The notes beneath the pieces are model-generated. The model saw only the letters and a list, made by a program, of their open reading frames with translations, searched no databases and had not been told where the DNA came from. A stretch of DNA of 64,000 nucleotides from Mayamaea pseudoterrestris (lineage: Eukaryota > Bacillariophyta > Bacillariophyceae > Sellaphorales > Sellaphoraceae). Location: the NCBI GenBank assembly GCA_027923505.1, contig BROI01000002.1, positions 806,001 to 870,000 on the forward strand, read 5' to 3'. The position numbers and the translations under genes were made by a program. The stretch's first letter is position 1, and the number at the start of each line of letters is the position of its first letter. Positions 1 through 10,052 of this stretch are shown piece after piece.

Positions 1-56
1 TTCTTCTCGGCTGCAACCTCCTCCGTTGGTGCGATGGACTTGTTGGTAATGGTCAT
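1..56 (-). CDS. N-terminus of an unknown gene, cut by the left edge
   Basis: On the minus strand an ATG at 54-56 opens a frame that reads M-T-I-T-N-K-S-I-A-P-T-E-E-V-A-A-E-K to the window edge with no stop. The composition (Thr, Glu, Ala and Lys) is that of a soluble, probably disordered N-terminus, and no leader is visible. Only 18 codons can be seen, so neither the product nor the gene itself can be confirmed; a chance open stretch remains possible. Confidence 0.35.
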   Translation of the reverse strand, partial: MTITNKSIAPTEEVAAEK

Positions 57-1645
57 GCTACAATATCTGGCCATGGTGAGGTAGAATTTAGGTCGCTAAT
101 GAGGTCGTTGTAGCGGGCGTAAGCTTTGTGGAGGTTTGTTATGATGTACTGGATCGCGTGGTGCGTGAGGTTGCACCTCCGTCTGCTTCCGATCCTCGCA
201 GAGGAAGTTGGTCCCGAAAGAACGCGTGCGTCAGGCTGAGATATTCCGACTGTGACGCTTTTAGTAGTCATCGGAATTCTCAACATAGACTTATGCCTCG
301 TCTGGACAGTTGCTTCCATTGTCTACATTGAAGCTGAATAAGAAGGGAGTGACAGGCCCAACCAAATATCATTCATTTCTGATTGATTGAGGTCGAGGGC
401 AATTGAAAACATAAATGACCTTGACAAACTGGCAAAGTTGTTGCGCAATTACATCCCGGTTTTGGATCAACGCAAATGCAGCTACAGCGGTACATAGAGA
501 TACTTCCCCCTACTCGAACTTCTCATTGATAGTGCGAAGCAAGGAGGAGTGAGATGCATATGCAAGTGCCATTGCATATCCGTGATGCCGCTTTATCCGA
601 GAGAAGAAGGACCTGAGCCATCGATCTAGAAGCTGCAAGGATGCATTTTAAAATATGACGCACGAGAGCTATGGATCAAGACAAATACAATCTAGAAATA
701 ATGCTGGCATACGGTAAGAGCCTATTTAAAGAATACTCCTTTACTGCAAAGATTATGCAATAACCAACCGAGCGCTGTCTTTGTTGCCCTCACGCACTCA
801 CGCATGCCGCGGCAATATATTGAAATGTGAGGTAAACTGAGAACAAGCAGAAAAATAAAGCATGAGTAGACTACAAATGCATGTTCACCGCGATAAACGT
901 AGTGATCAAGAAAACACTCGGACATCCAAGGAAGTTGTTTTGCTCCAGGGGACGTTGCCCGTCAGCGAATACTGCAAACGTTTATGGGAAGTTCATCATC
1001 ATTGTGTTCAATAGCAACAATCTTGTTGTCTTGGTTAATTCTTACCTTGCGAGAAAAAGGTCTTGGTTATTGATGCTTGCAATGGAACGAAACATCTGAC
1101 ACTCGGTGCGGCAGCGGCAGTGCGGTGAACAGGTAGCTGCCGTGCGGCGACAAGCGTCTGGCCAGTAACGTCGCGTCCAACATCAATCGTTATGGCGTAG
1201 GAGTGATCCTCAATTAAAAATCGGAGCCCGCGTGCCGAGTGAAAAGGTGCTCTTGCTCGCTGTGGGTCGAGTTTTGAGCAAGCCAAATCATTTGCTTGCC
1301 GCACGGGATCAGCTCATCGAGTGCAAGCGTGAAGTCCCTGGTGGCCAGTGAACGATTGTCACTTCATATTTCAGCTTTTGCATCGAATCTGTGCAATGGA
1401 TGGTGTAGTGTACACAGGATTGTTGCGAGATGCGAGATGTGAGGTGATTCATATCGGATGCGATGCGCAACATTCGATGGATGTGCGTGGCTGTCGCAGC
1501 ACGACTGAATCTTTTAAGCGCGATCTTGACGTCGCAGCAACGTCAGCGGCGCGGCGGATGGTGACCATGACGAAGAAGCGAGAGCTTGATCGGCAGACAC
1601 CGACACGCCATTATAGTCACGTATTGTACCCTTGGCAGCGCAACA
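57..1645. other. Intergenic region without a supported gene
   Basis: Short open frames occur on both strands, but none has a recognisable domain, plausible composition or splice-linked continuation. The right end is the upstream region of the PsbP-like gene. The left end would be the promoter of the partial minus-strand gene. Confidence 0.5.
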
Positions 1646-2458
1646 ATGAAGATGCTAATTACTATAATGCTCCTTATGGGCTCCTGCGCGGCATGGTCAT
1701 CATCACCGTCGCGTCGGTCGTTTCTCGATCAAGTCGCCGCGTCAACGACAGCCATTGTCGGTGGCATGTCCTTGGCGGCGACCAACAATCTGCAACCGGC
1801 CATCGCCGTCAGCGGCTTGAACAAGGTCAATGCTCGTTTGGCTGGATTCGGGCTGGTGCCGTATGAAGGCCTTCCGGATGGATTCACGGTGCTTTCCGAA
1901 ATTTGGGGACGAGGAAAGAACCGATTTCCATTGCTGGTATCCTTTGCCCATCCCATAACGTGGGTCGTGACGCTTCCAAGCAACAATGTCAATGGAGAGG
2001 ACGGAACTGTACAAGCGGGTGACTACAACAAGGGAGACACTGCTACGCTATACGTTTACTCGGAACCCGGACACGTTGGCAGTATTGCTTCGGCGCCCAA
2101 GGAACTCTTTGAAAAGGCACTCATTAAGAGCATTTCACAAAAGGGCGACAACATTTACCAAAACTTCAAGATCACCAAGCTAACGCCAGAAACGATTGGA
2201 AAGCAGGAGTACATGCGAGCTGACTTCAAGTACACGCTACTGACCGGCGCGGGTTTCGAGGTCGATCGCAAGGGTTTTGCCAGCATTACTTCGGAAGGAC
2301 CAGCCGTGGAAGTCCTTTGGACGGCAACGATTGAGTCGCGGTTCAAGAAAATGGAACCAGTGCTAAAGGATATTGTGGCAAGCTTTCGATGCTATGCGGA
2401 TGGCCTCAACTTGTCGGATGACTTGTACGTGGATCCGTCAACGACGAGTGCAGTGTAA
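1646..2458 (+). CDS. PsbP-family thylakoid lumen protein
   Basis: A 270-residue protein of the PsbP family, lumenal proteins that assist photosystem II assembly or oxygen evolution. The ATG at 1646 is chosen because it places a short hydrophobic signal peptide first (M-K-M-L-I-T-I-M-L-L-M-G), ending in a C-A-A-W motif of the heterokont ASAF type needed to enter a complex plastid. A twin-arginine stretch S-R-R-S-F-L and a hydrophobic segment ending A-I-A follow, which fits Tat-dependent transfer into the lumen. The PsbP fold spans roughly residues 60-255 (L-V-P-Y-E-G-L-P-D-G-F at its start). The upstream in-frame ATG at 1586 would add 20 residues before the signal peptide and is less likely. 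There is no intron. It is probably a PsbP-like or PPD paralogue rather than PsbP itself. Confidence 0.85.
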   Translation: MKMLITIMLLMGSCAAWSSSPSRRSFLDQVAASTTAIVGGMSLAATNNLQPAIAVSGLNKVNARLAGFGLVPYEGLPDGFTVLSEIWGRGKNRFPLLVSFAHPITWVVTLPSNNVNGEDGTVQAGDYNKGDTATLYVYSEPGHVGSIASAPKELFEKALIKSISQKGDNIYQNFKITKLTPETIGKQEYMRADFKYTLLTGAGFEVDRKGFASITSEGPAVEVLWTATIESRFKKMEPVLKDIVASFRCYADGLNLSDDLYVDPSTTSAV

Positions 2459-2853
2459 GTTTAATTACACGGAACAGAAAATGCTTTATCATTCGCTAAT
2501 TCTAAATTGTAATGTATCATGCAAGTTGTATCGATTTTGGGCTCGATGAACCATAGATCCGCAGCAACTGGGCGTATATGCGACAGCAGAAAGCCGCCAT
2601 AGCATGCCTAAAGGCCACGTACCACGCAACTATACAACTACGGTAGTTGTGCATGCATAAATTCGTCGCGTTGCAACATAGCAAAGTGTGAGCATCTCAG
2701 TTTGATGCGCCCATACATGTGCGGTTGCTAGCAAGCAGATAGCTGGTTATGGATTGCTGGAAGTTTGTCTTTTCATTCGCGCCAGTTGATGCGCTCGAAA
2801 CCACCCATCGCAACGTTTTCATGTTCTTTCAAAACCAGACCAACGATCTGACC
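2459..2853. other. Intergenic spacer
   Basis: This holds the 3' end of the PsbP-like gene and the promoter/leader of the WKF gene. An in-frame ATG at 2749 could extend the downstream protein by 35 residues. Nothing else is recognised. Confidence 0.5.
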
Positions 2854-3450
2854 ATGACCACTGCTGCTGCTGCTGCACCACCCAAGAAGAAAAAGACAAA
2901 GCGTCGTCGCATCAGCAAACATGTGGCAGAGGCAGCCAGGAAGAAAGCTGTAATCGGTGGCGGCGAGAACGAGAAGGTTGCCGCCAAAACCACGGAGCAA
3001 CCGCATGTCGACGCGACAGCTACTACACCTGCCAAGACGGAAGCGGCCAGAGAGAATGAACGCAGCTCAACTCAAGCAATTGCTTATTTAAAGGTCTATA
3101 TAGAATCGAAGAAGGATAAAACGAGCGATAGCAATGACAAAACTGGTGCTTGGAAGTTTAACAAGAATACGCAAACATGGTTGATCAAACACATGTACGA
3201 CGCCGAGATTGTTTCCAAGGCCACATTTTCGTTGCTGCTTGAGTATTTTCATGGATTGGAAGGAAAGACAAAGAGCCGCGTATTGCAGCAAGCGTCCGAA
3301 CGAGTGATAGAATACAAGGAGCATGAGAAGAAACTACAAGAAAAGCAGGGCGATAATTCTGACAGGCAAGCAGAAGAGAATGACGAGGAAAAGACTCGAC
3401 GGAAAGAGTACAAGCGAGCCAGGCAAATAGTGCAACTATTACAAGGATAG
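2854..3450 (+). CDS. WKF-domain protein (C7orf50-like)
   Basis: About 198 residues. The N-terminus is an alanine run followed by a basic patch (P-P-K-K-K-K-T-K-R-R-R), probably a nuclear or nucleolar signal. A W-K-F-N-K-N-T-Q-T-W-L-I-K-H-M-Y-D block in the second half is the signature of the WKF domain (formerly DUF2373), known from human C7orf50, a nucleolar protein of uncertain function. The tail is Lys/Glu-rich and likely helical (R-R-K-E-Y-K-R-A-R-Q-I-V). I prefer the ATG at 2854, just before the alanine run, because the extension from 2749 is unlike the family. The gene converges on Cys-tag copy A. Family assignment is good; the molecular role is unknown. Confidence 0.75.
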   Translation: MTTAAAAAPPKKKKTKRRRISKHVAEAARKKAVIGGGENEKVAAKTTEQPHVDATATTPAKTEAARENERSSTQAIAYLKVYIESKKDKTSDSNDKTGAWKFNKNTQTWLIKHMYDAEIVSKATFSLLLEYFHGLEGKTKSRVLQQASERVIEYKEHEKKLQEKQGDNSDRQAEENDEEKTRRKEYKRARQIVQLLQG

Positions 3451-3486
3451 ATTGCAGGGTGTAGTCTTAATATGTAGTGAGATTAT

Positions 3487-3517
3487 TGATAACATTATCT
3501 CTGGTTGCTTCCTATGA
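3487..3517 (-). promoter_or_regulatory. 3' block shared with Cys-tag copy B, near-palindromic
   Basis: Read on the minus strand, this segment just after the copy A stop carries TTCATAGGA, then CCAGAGATAATGTTATCAA. The same arrangement follows copy B at 29287-29318, where the core GATAACGTTATC is a perfect 12-base palindrome; here it has one mismatch. Its place 50-80 bases past the stop suggests a 3' UTR or end-processing element. Confidence 0.5.
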
Positions 3518-3567
3518 AATTGTCTTGGCGCACGCATTTGAACTTTGCGCGGCCGCGAGCTGCCATT

Positions 3568-4718
3568 TTAGGCCATGGCGCCGTCGACCAAAGCCAACTT
3601 GCATGTTCCGGGGTTCATGCCAGCCTTGGTCATCTTGGTCATGAACAACTGTTCCCATGCGTGGTTGGCAGCGACTTCCGAAACATCGAAAGTAGCCGCA
3701 TCATCTGAGCCGCAGAACTTGCAACCCAACTTGGCAGAGAACTCAATGGCGTAGTCCGTGGTGACCGCATCGTCAGAGCCGCAAAACTTGCAACCAACAG
3801 TCTGCTCTTCTTGAACAATCCAAGCATCATCCGAACCGCAGAACTTGCAACCGTACTTGACAGACTTGGTTTCAGCATTGTCGCTAAATGACAAGCGAGG
3901 CGCCGCCAAAAATATCTCGCTCAACTGCTTGCCTTCCGTCGAGTGAATGGCACCAAAAGAGTCCGCGAGTAACTTGCTGGCAAGTGAAAGGACGCGAACA
4001 GGGGCACTGCTAAAGTCCATCTTGTCGCACTGAACATCAAGGGTAACGGCTTGCTGCTGCGTGTCAAGCTCGTCGTCAGACCCACAGAACTTGCAACCAA
4101 CCTCGATGGCGCGAGGCGCGATGTTAATGCGGCAGTCTTCCGCTTTGCTGAGGGACGCATAAGGTGACAGGGCGAGAATGGCGGTCAACTCTTCCTGCCA
4201 GAGCTCGAGCTTGTCATCGTCAAGAAGGGTAGTATCATCGTCCGAGCCGCAGAACTTGCACTTGAGGTTGTTGTCCGTTCCCTTGGCAACAAAGTAAAGA
4301 CTCTCCATGGCGCTGAGCTCATCGTCCGAGCCGCAGAATTTGCAGCCCGCGCGAAGACCCGTCTTGGGAGTGACCTCCTTTTGCTTGGGAGCAAACGAGA
4401 CGCCATTGGGAGTGGCAGTCACCTTGGCGAGCGACAAGCCATCAGCCTTCTTGTGAACGTTGTTGAACGTCACCTCCAAAGCCTTGGCGCCAAAGGCAAG
4501 TGCCTTGGGAGAGATGTGGTCGAAGTGAATGTTGGCGCAGGAGACCTGAATGTCAAGGTCGGTGACGGGCTGCCAAAATGGAAACGGAACTGTTTCTGTG
4601 AGTGTTTGTGACAAAGTAATTCGTTTCGCTCTCCCATGGCATGTATCTCGCTACTTACCGCATTGTTGGCGTTGGCAAAGGCGCCGAGGACCGAAAAGAG
4701 GGCGAATGAGAGCTTCAT
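3568..4718 (-). CDS. Secreted Cys-tag repeat protein, copy A
   Basis: Two exons, complement(3568..4569, 4659..4718), joined by an 89-base GT-AG intron, give 353 residues. Exon 1 encodes exactly a signal peptide (M-K-L-S-F-A-L-F-S-V-L-G-A-F-A-N-A-N-N-A). The mature protein carries six copies of C-K-F-C-G-S-D-D, five preceded by Gly and the second by Lys. They lie at 4321-4347, 4237-4260, 4072-4098, 3826-3852, 3769-3795 and 3700-3726. Four further Cys lie outside the tags. Between tags the sequence is well conserved with copy B and contains stretches such as L-T-A-I-L-A-L-S-P-Y-A-S-L-S-K-A-E-D-C. No known domain is recognised. C-x-x-C-G is the geometry of a zinc or rubredoxin knuckle, or of a redox CxxC; which one is inference. 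No membrane anchor is seen. Confidence 0.85.
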
Positions 4719-4760
4719 GGTGGATACGGGATGCGATGATTGTTGAATGTGTTTCGAGGA

Positions 4761-4842
4761 TTGCTCAAATTGGATTTGTGAGCTCGAGTAATGGATGGAA
4801 CGAGAAAGGTGTTCGTGTTTTACTTTGTACCAGACGCGTAGA
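4761..4842 (-). promoter_or_regulatory. Proximal promoter block shared with copy B
   Basis: On the minus strand, CACAAATCCAATTTGAGCAA ends about 43 bases upstream of the copy A ATG. TCTACGCGTCTGGTA lies about 55 bases further upstream. Copy B has both in the same order and similar spacing (27968-28065). This is probably core promoter or transcription-start sequence. Confidence 0.55.
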
Positions 4843-4884
4843 TCTGGCACGGAACAGGACCATGGGTGCTTGTTCTCTGCTTTG

Positions 4885-5052
4885 GCGGGAGTCCTCGATG
4901 AATCTTGCCCTCTGTCTAAATGCATGTAAAATCGCGATTGGTCCTGCTCGTGAGAATCCTCGCCTTTCCTTCATGGTCATGGTTGGATCGGGGACTCCCG
5001 CATTGCCGCGGTCGATTCGCGCAATCATTTTTGGCGAGAGTCCTCGATTTCG
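4885..5052 (-). promoter_or_regulatory. Cluster of GAGGACTCCCGC-like sites upstream of copy A
   Basis: Three good matches: TCGAGGACTCCCGC (4885-4898, minus strand), GGGACTCCCGCAT (4991-5003, plus strand) and CGAGGACTCTCGC (5034-5048, minus strand). A weaker one lies near 4953-4963. Four matches sit upstream of copy B. Strong matches were not noticed elsewhere in the window by eye. They look like binding sites for a shared regulator. Confidence 0.5.
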
Positions 5053-5622
5053 ATCTGCCCCTCTCCCGCGACCACAACTTCAATGCTTTGACCCCCGCAT
5101 GATGGATATCAATGCCGGCTTCATCTACCCAATGCTTTGCTGTTTAGCTTTGCGATTAAATGTAGCTCTCTATAGAACGCAAGCGAATGATAGAGCGTAT
5201 AAAGCAGAGGAATCTTTATCTGCATTGACAAGGGCGTTACTTGTCGAGCTTACTCTGCGCGATACGGCAATGTCTCTGTATCCTGCTCAATTCTTAAAAA
5301 GCCCACTTGTTGCTTACCACTAGTGTAATGAGATTCCGATCTTCCTTAGGTAAAGCCACCTCGATTAACAGTAAGTTCCGCAATGCAGCACTGCAAATAT
5401 GGATGCGCTCGCCTTCCTCGAAACCAAGCTGCGTCGCGTCGTTTTTTCCAGAACGTCATTCTGTCGCAACACACATTTGCGACATTCGCAAAACCATCAA
5501 ACCACGAGCAGAAGGCGCTTGCACTGCACTTTTCCGGTGCTCCATCAATGCATTCACTCACCTGCATTGTCTTTGTCGTCATTTTATTGCTGTAGTTACA
5601 CAAGGAAGCGCTGTTAGCTAAC
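5053..5622. other. Intergenic region between divergent genes
   Basis: This is the upstream region of the MgtE-like gene and the distal upstream region of copy A. Open frames here overlap each other and lack recognisable features. Confidence 0.5.
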
Positions 5623-8330
5623 ATGTCGGCACACTTTGATCCTGACGACGATCGCAAACCGCCTGCTGCAGATGCAAATGCAACTACAGCGAACAGCGAA
5701 CATCATCTCAACGAACATGACCATTGGAGCCGCCTGGTGGAGACAAGTAACAATGTCGCTCCTTCCGATCGAGAAGATACTAGCAGCAACGCTCGCTCCA
5801 CTTTGAATCAGGATGACTTGGATACGGACAGTCGAACGACTGCTGCTGATCACGCTGCTGTCATGCAGCCACCAAGTCACCCCGAACTTACCATGAAGGA
5901 GCGATTGGTCTTGCGGGAACGACAGCGACGCATTGAAACGGAGCGTGCTCGATTGAAGCGTCAATTTGCCTTGAACAATCATGGCATTAGTGAGGAGGAG
6001 GAGGAAGCTGCCTATCATGCATCGGAAACCGACATGCGCGACACGACGAGCGTGGCCGAGGAGTCCACCAAGGCGCATCCGGATGATGAGTCGAATGACG
6101 AGAGTTTTGGATTCAACATGGAACGGTTTTTGCGAAATAGTGACAGCTTTCATCCGCAACTGGAGCCGACAACGGAGGAATTACAACATCACGGCGGCAA
6201 TGGAGGAGAATCTGGTGGAGTGGTCATGGAACGATTTCTTCGATCTGAGCCAATGGTGCAAGACATTGTTGAGAATGGCGAAGATCTTGGTGGACGACAC
6301 TCAATATCCTTCGACGAAGATGATACTGACAGACAAGTCATAGAGAATCAGGACAATCGTCCGACAGAGTCCTTCATGACTTATGGAAATGATACCCAAA
6401 TGTCAATGAACGCGTCGGTGCAAGTGGAAGCCGACGACGATGCGGACGATGCTGACGTCGAACTTGATGGATCGTTTACCCCTTTGGTGATGAACCATCA
6501 AGACTCATCCTTTAATGACGCTCACTCCAACGCTTCGACGGAACCTCGCGTCTTGCGCTTGACTGAAGCCGACATGCAGGAGTTCCATGGCATTGATCAA
6601 GCAAGCATTGGCAATGCTCCTCCATCGGAGCGTGACGCGGAGGAAATTTCGGAGATTGGAGAATTGGCTCACTTTGAACGAGGTGACGGCATTTACCACG
6701 CATCTGGAGTGGAGACACCAACCACGGCGCAGGAATCGGCGTCTATTGTTAGCGGAGGCAACTTTAGCGCGGAGCACAGGACCAGTGCACCAAGCTTGGC
6801 CAGTCTGCAGGCCGCGTCGCATGCGTCATCAGATCGTGATCCAGCAGATTTGTTGAACAATCATAGTGATGGGCATTTGCCTGACGATGTCGGGTCAGTC
6901 GGCTCGATGGTTGATTCAATCAATGAAACGCATCCACCAAGTGTGGCTGCGCGCGAAGACACGGAGAATGGCTTCGTGGTTGATGGCTTGGCTCTCTCAC
7001 AAGATGAAGACGATGATCCTGAATTAAATGTCACTGTCAATGGTGGACCTCTCGATATGCCAATTTACCTTGACGAGGAGGCGGAAGCTGCCATTCATCG
7101 CGCGCTTCGTCCAAGCGTGCCGCCACTTGACTTGCTGCGATCTACATCGCCATTGGTTGACTTTCCAGCATTGAACGAGCCAATTGCTATGACAAGTTTC
7201 GCCGACCACAATGTCGACACTCCATCTTCTCCAGTCGGCAACATTGTTCCAATGGTCAGCTCGTTTCGCAACGCCTCGGACGAGGAACCTTGGTCGCCTG
7301 CTGGCCAAATGCACGTCTCGCCGATTGTAAGTCACAGACAGCGGGGAGTATCACTAAATGGGTTCGAGCGAAACGGGTTGGAATCAGCGCCCCTCTTTTC
7401 GCATGTAGTTGGTACAAACGAGTCAACACCATTGCTACTGCATAGTGACGTGCCGCCGGACATTGTCGTCAAGCGTATGCACTCGGATCCTGGATCTGCA
7501 GGGCTCGCGTGCCCGCCACATGGATGCGGCAATAGGAAATCGATCCAGTCCGCCGTCGACTCGGTCTTTAGCGGCATTCGGTCGGACGACGATTCTGTGA
7601 AGGAGGAAATTAACAACGACTGTGTAAATTACTTGAACAGTTCCATAATCGCAAGAGGTAAGCTGGAGGTGGATTCCAACAGTGCAAACTTCATTCTAAA
7701 AGTATCTCACGCACGCTCTTAACTTTCCGCATAGCTTTCCCTGAACGAATGTTTGCACTGACGGTGACGCTCATCTTTGAGATTCCAGTGCTCCTCATGA
7801 TATCAGGCGGATCAGATCAGCTATGTAGATTGATTGGCCGTTCGCGCTACCAACTGTTAATTGGCTTTCTACCATTGACATCCGCAATTTCTGGCAACGT
7901 TGGCCTCCAAGCTAGTACGCTGACAACTCGCGCGATTAGTCATAACCACGTGACACCAAAGTCGTGGTGGAGCTGGTTGGTGCAAGAAGTTGGAGCCGCA
8001 TGTTATCTGGGACTTGGTATGGGCTTACTTCTGGGTACAATAAGCTTTATTGCATCGGGGCAAGACTATGGGTTTGCTCTTACGATATTTACGGCTCAGT
8101 TCATTTCCGTTTTAACAGCGGGTATTACAGGAACTTTTGCTCCATTACTGTTCAGCTTCATTTTCAGACGCGACAGCGGAAAATGGGGTGGCCCTCTCGA
8201 GACTGCGATACAGGACATAATTGGCAGCTTTGCAATGATTGTCATCTCGTATCACCTTCTGAGACTTTTTGGGCCCCATGAAATAGCCGCTAATGATATG
8301 TGCGGAAGTGATGAGTACGAAGGAAGTTAA
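5623..8330 (+). CDS. MgtE/SLC41-type Mg2+ transporter with long acidic N-terminus
   Basis: Two exons, join(5623..7657, 7735..8330), with a 77-base GT-AG intron at phase 1, give 876 residues. The first ~640 are acidic, low-complexity and predicted disordered. They contain a basic helix-like stretch (residues ~88-118, R-L-V-L-R-E-R-Q-R-R) and the motif M-E-R-F-L-R twice (about residues 166 and 202). The membrane domain lies mostly in exon 2, with about five helices. The hallmark L-P-L-T-S-A-I-S-G-N-V-G-L-Q-A-S identifies an MgtE/SLC41 cation channel domain. Bacterial MgtE has N and CBS sensor domains instead of this extension, so regulation must differ. Only one MgtE repeat is present, so function as a dimer is inferred. 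It is divergent from copy A. Confidence 0.8.
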
Positions 8331-8470
8331 ATGATTTCTTCATAATAGACAACTACTATAACCTCTCACGAATTAACGCTCTGGTGCCTTGACAAATCCA
8401 CTGCCATTGTTCAAAGGGATTTATTGCGAGTACGAGAATTTGATATACAAATATGCATTGTTACTATAAG

Positions 8471-9721
8471 TTAGTTGTCGTTATTGTCCAGCATTGGCAT
8501 CTCCACTTCGTCTGTTCCGACTCCAATCACGCCGCCACGAAAGTCGTCAATGCGAATAAGTATAATGAGCACTGGCTCAATGACAAGCTCAACCTCATGG
8601 TAGCGATACCAAATGGGCCCGAGCGCATCCAGCAGCAAACATCGCGATAGCTTGGACAAGACACGCGATTCATCCGACATGCTCAAGGCGCAACATGTCC
8701 CACACACCATGACCATCAAGTCCCTGTCATGCGAGTGCTGCAACAAGAGACGCACGAGGCAGGAGACCGCCTTGGTTTTCATCACAAGGTGTTGCTTCGC
8801 CTCGCCACTGCCATTGGCCAAGTGCCACAGTATGCCGCACGCCGCCATGAGAGTCGTTGACTCGGTCGCCGTCGGGCGATATGCAACCAAGACTTTGAGC
8901 ACTGGCTCGAGACAATCGAGCATGTGTGCCGATTTGTAGTTGGCAGCCACACACTTGTCAACCAACAGGAAGATCAACTGACACGATAAGCCTGTAATGT
9001 CAACATGCTCATCATGAATGTGCATGACTGTCTTCATGACCGCGAGAATGTCATGGTCAAGGAGTGCCCGGCAAAATTCAAAGTGCTGCTTGCACAAGCT
9101 GAATAGCGAGCTCAGGATGGACAGGACAATCTTGGGTCGAGCCACATGCATGCGAATGGCCATGACAATATGTACGTGAACCTCCTGCATGCCAGTGAAC
9201 AAGCGAGGATGCACCAGCTTGGCCAAGATGGTGATTGCATGAGATTGAATGAATGCATGTTCTGAGAAGGTTTGCATAGCAAGAACAAGAATGTCCACCA
9301 GGTGTGATCGCATGAGACTGCCCTTTAGCTCACCCAGCTGTCGGCGGGACATGCGGAGACGCCAAAACTCATGGCCACGAGTGTTCCGCAACGATCCCGT
9401 CTCGATGCGAACCACGTGCAGCAGTAGATTGCAGCCGAGCTCCTGAACGGCTTGCGAATGCGAAAAGCACAACATCTGATCAAGCACATCTTCAAAGCCT
9501 TCCTCGTTGATGAATGATCGAAAATTTTTCCGGTCCTTGATTGCTCGAAAAGTGTTGGTCAGCTCCTTGATAATGTCATATTCAAGTGACTTGTCGTCTT
9601 GTTCGGCTTCCATACAATGCATCGACACATCAACAGACTCAGTTTCTGAAGAGTTTCTTGTCGCTGCTGCTGCTGCTGATTGGAAGCAAGTCATGCTGTT
9701 GTCTCGTTCCATATAGTGCAT
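8471..9721 (-). CDS. Armadillo-like helical repeat protein
   Basis: A 416-residue single-exon protein. After a ~40-residue N-terminus (an alanine run and a Ser/Glu-rich patch) it is all helical. Repeating units of hydrophobic helices, such as A-V-Q-E-L-G-C-N-L-L-L-H-V-V and M-A-A-C-G-I-L-W-H-L-A-N, are typical of armadillo/HEAT scaffolds. The short acidic tail contains M-L-D-N-N-D-N. No catalytic motif, signal peptide or membrane segment is seen. Similar ARM-fold proteins of unknown role are common in diatoms. The fold is likely, the function unknown. The gene converges with the MgtE gene (140-base gap). Confidence 0.6.
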   Translation of the reverse strand: MHYMERDNSMTCFQSAAAAATRNSSETESVDVSMHCMEAEQDDKSLEYDIIKELTNTFRAIKDRKNFRSFINEEGFEDVLDQMLCFSHSQAVQELGCNLLLHVVRIETGSLRNTRGHEFWRLRMSRRQLGELKGSLMRSHLVDILVLAMQTFSEHAFIQSHAITILAKLVHPRLFTGMQEVHVHIVMAIRMHVARPKIVLSILSSLFSLCKQHFEFCRALLDHDILAVMKTVMHIHDEHVDITGLSCQLIFLLVDKCVAANYKSAHMLDCLEPVLKVLVAYRPTATESTTLMAACGILWHLANGSGEAKQHLVMKTKAVSCLVRLLLQHSHDRDLMVMVCGTCCALSMSDESRVLSKLSRCLLLDALGPIWYRYHEVELVIEPVLIILIRIDDFRGGVIGVGTDEVEMPMLDNNDN

Positions 9722-10052
9722 GCTTTTTTAAAGCGCTTGCAGTGGATGTGAACATGTTGGTGTGAATCAAAACGACCGACGCGAATTCGTGCGCGAGGAA
9801 CACATCCTGCTCGCCCGCAGCGTTCTTGACCCTAGCCTTTCTGAATCACATTCGTTTTCATTCGCAGTTGAAGAACGTCGATCAAGTCCCGCGAGTTGAA
9901 ATTGGTGGCAGCTACTGATGTTATAATGGCAATGTATCTTCATTTGTGCACTAACAAAGTATATTTGAAGTGGAATATGAATTTTAAAAGTGTTTAGGTC
10001 TGTATTATTTCTATTTACATGAAGGTTGAAGGTGTTGCGAGCAAAAGCCCAG
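9722..10052. other. Intergenic spacer
   Basis: Promoter side of the ARM-like gene and 3' side of the HA-domain gene. It is AT-rich with no recognised gene. Confidence 0.5.

Noticed and set aside
1348-1866. A 172-codon plus-strand frame ahead of and overlapping the PsbP-like gene
   Set aside because: It overlaps the PsbP signal-peptide exon in another frame and lacks any domain.
3568-4718. Cys-tag copies A and B as the two ends of an inverted mobile element
   Set aside because: The 23 kb between them holds ordinary unrelated genes, and similarity stops at gene-level blocks with no terminal repeats.
4550-5323. A 257-codon plus-strand frame over the copy A first exon and promoter
   Set aside because: It runs antisense through the signal-peptide exon, intron and shared promoter blocks, and has no recognisable protein features.
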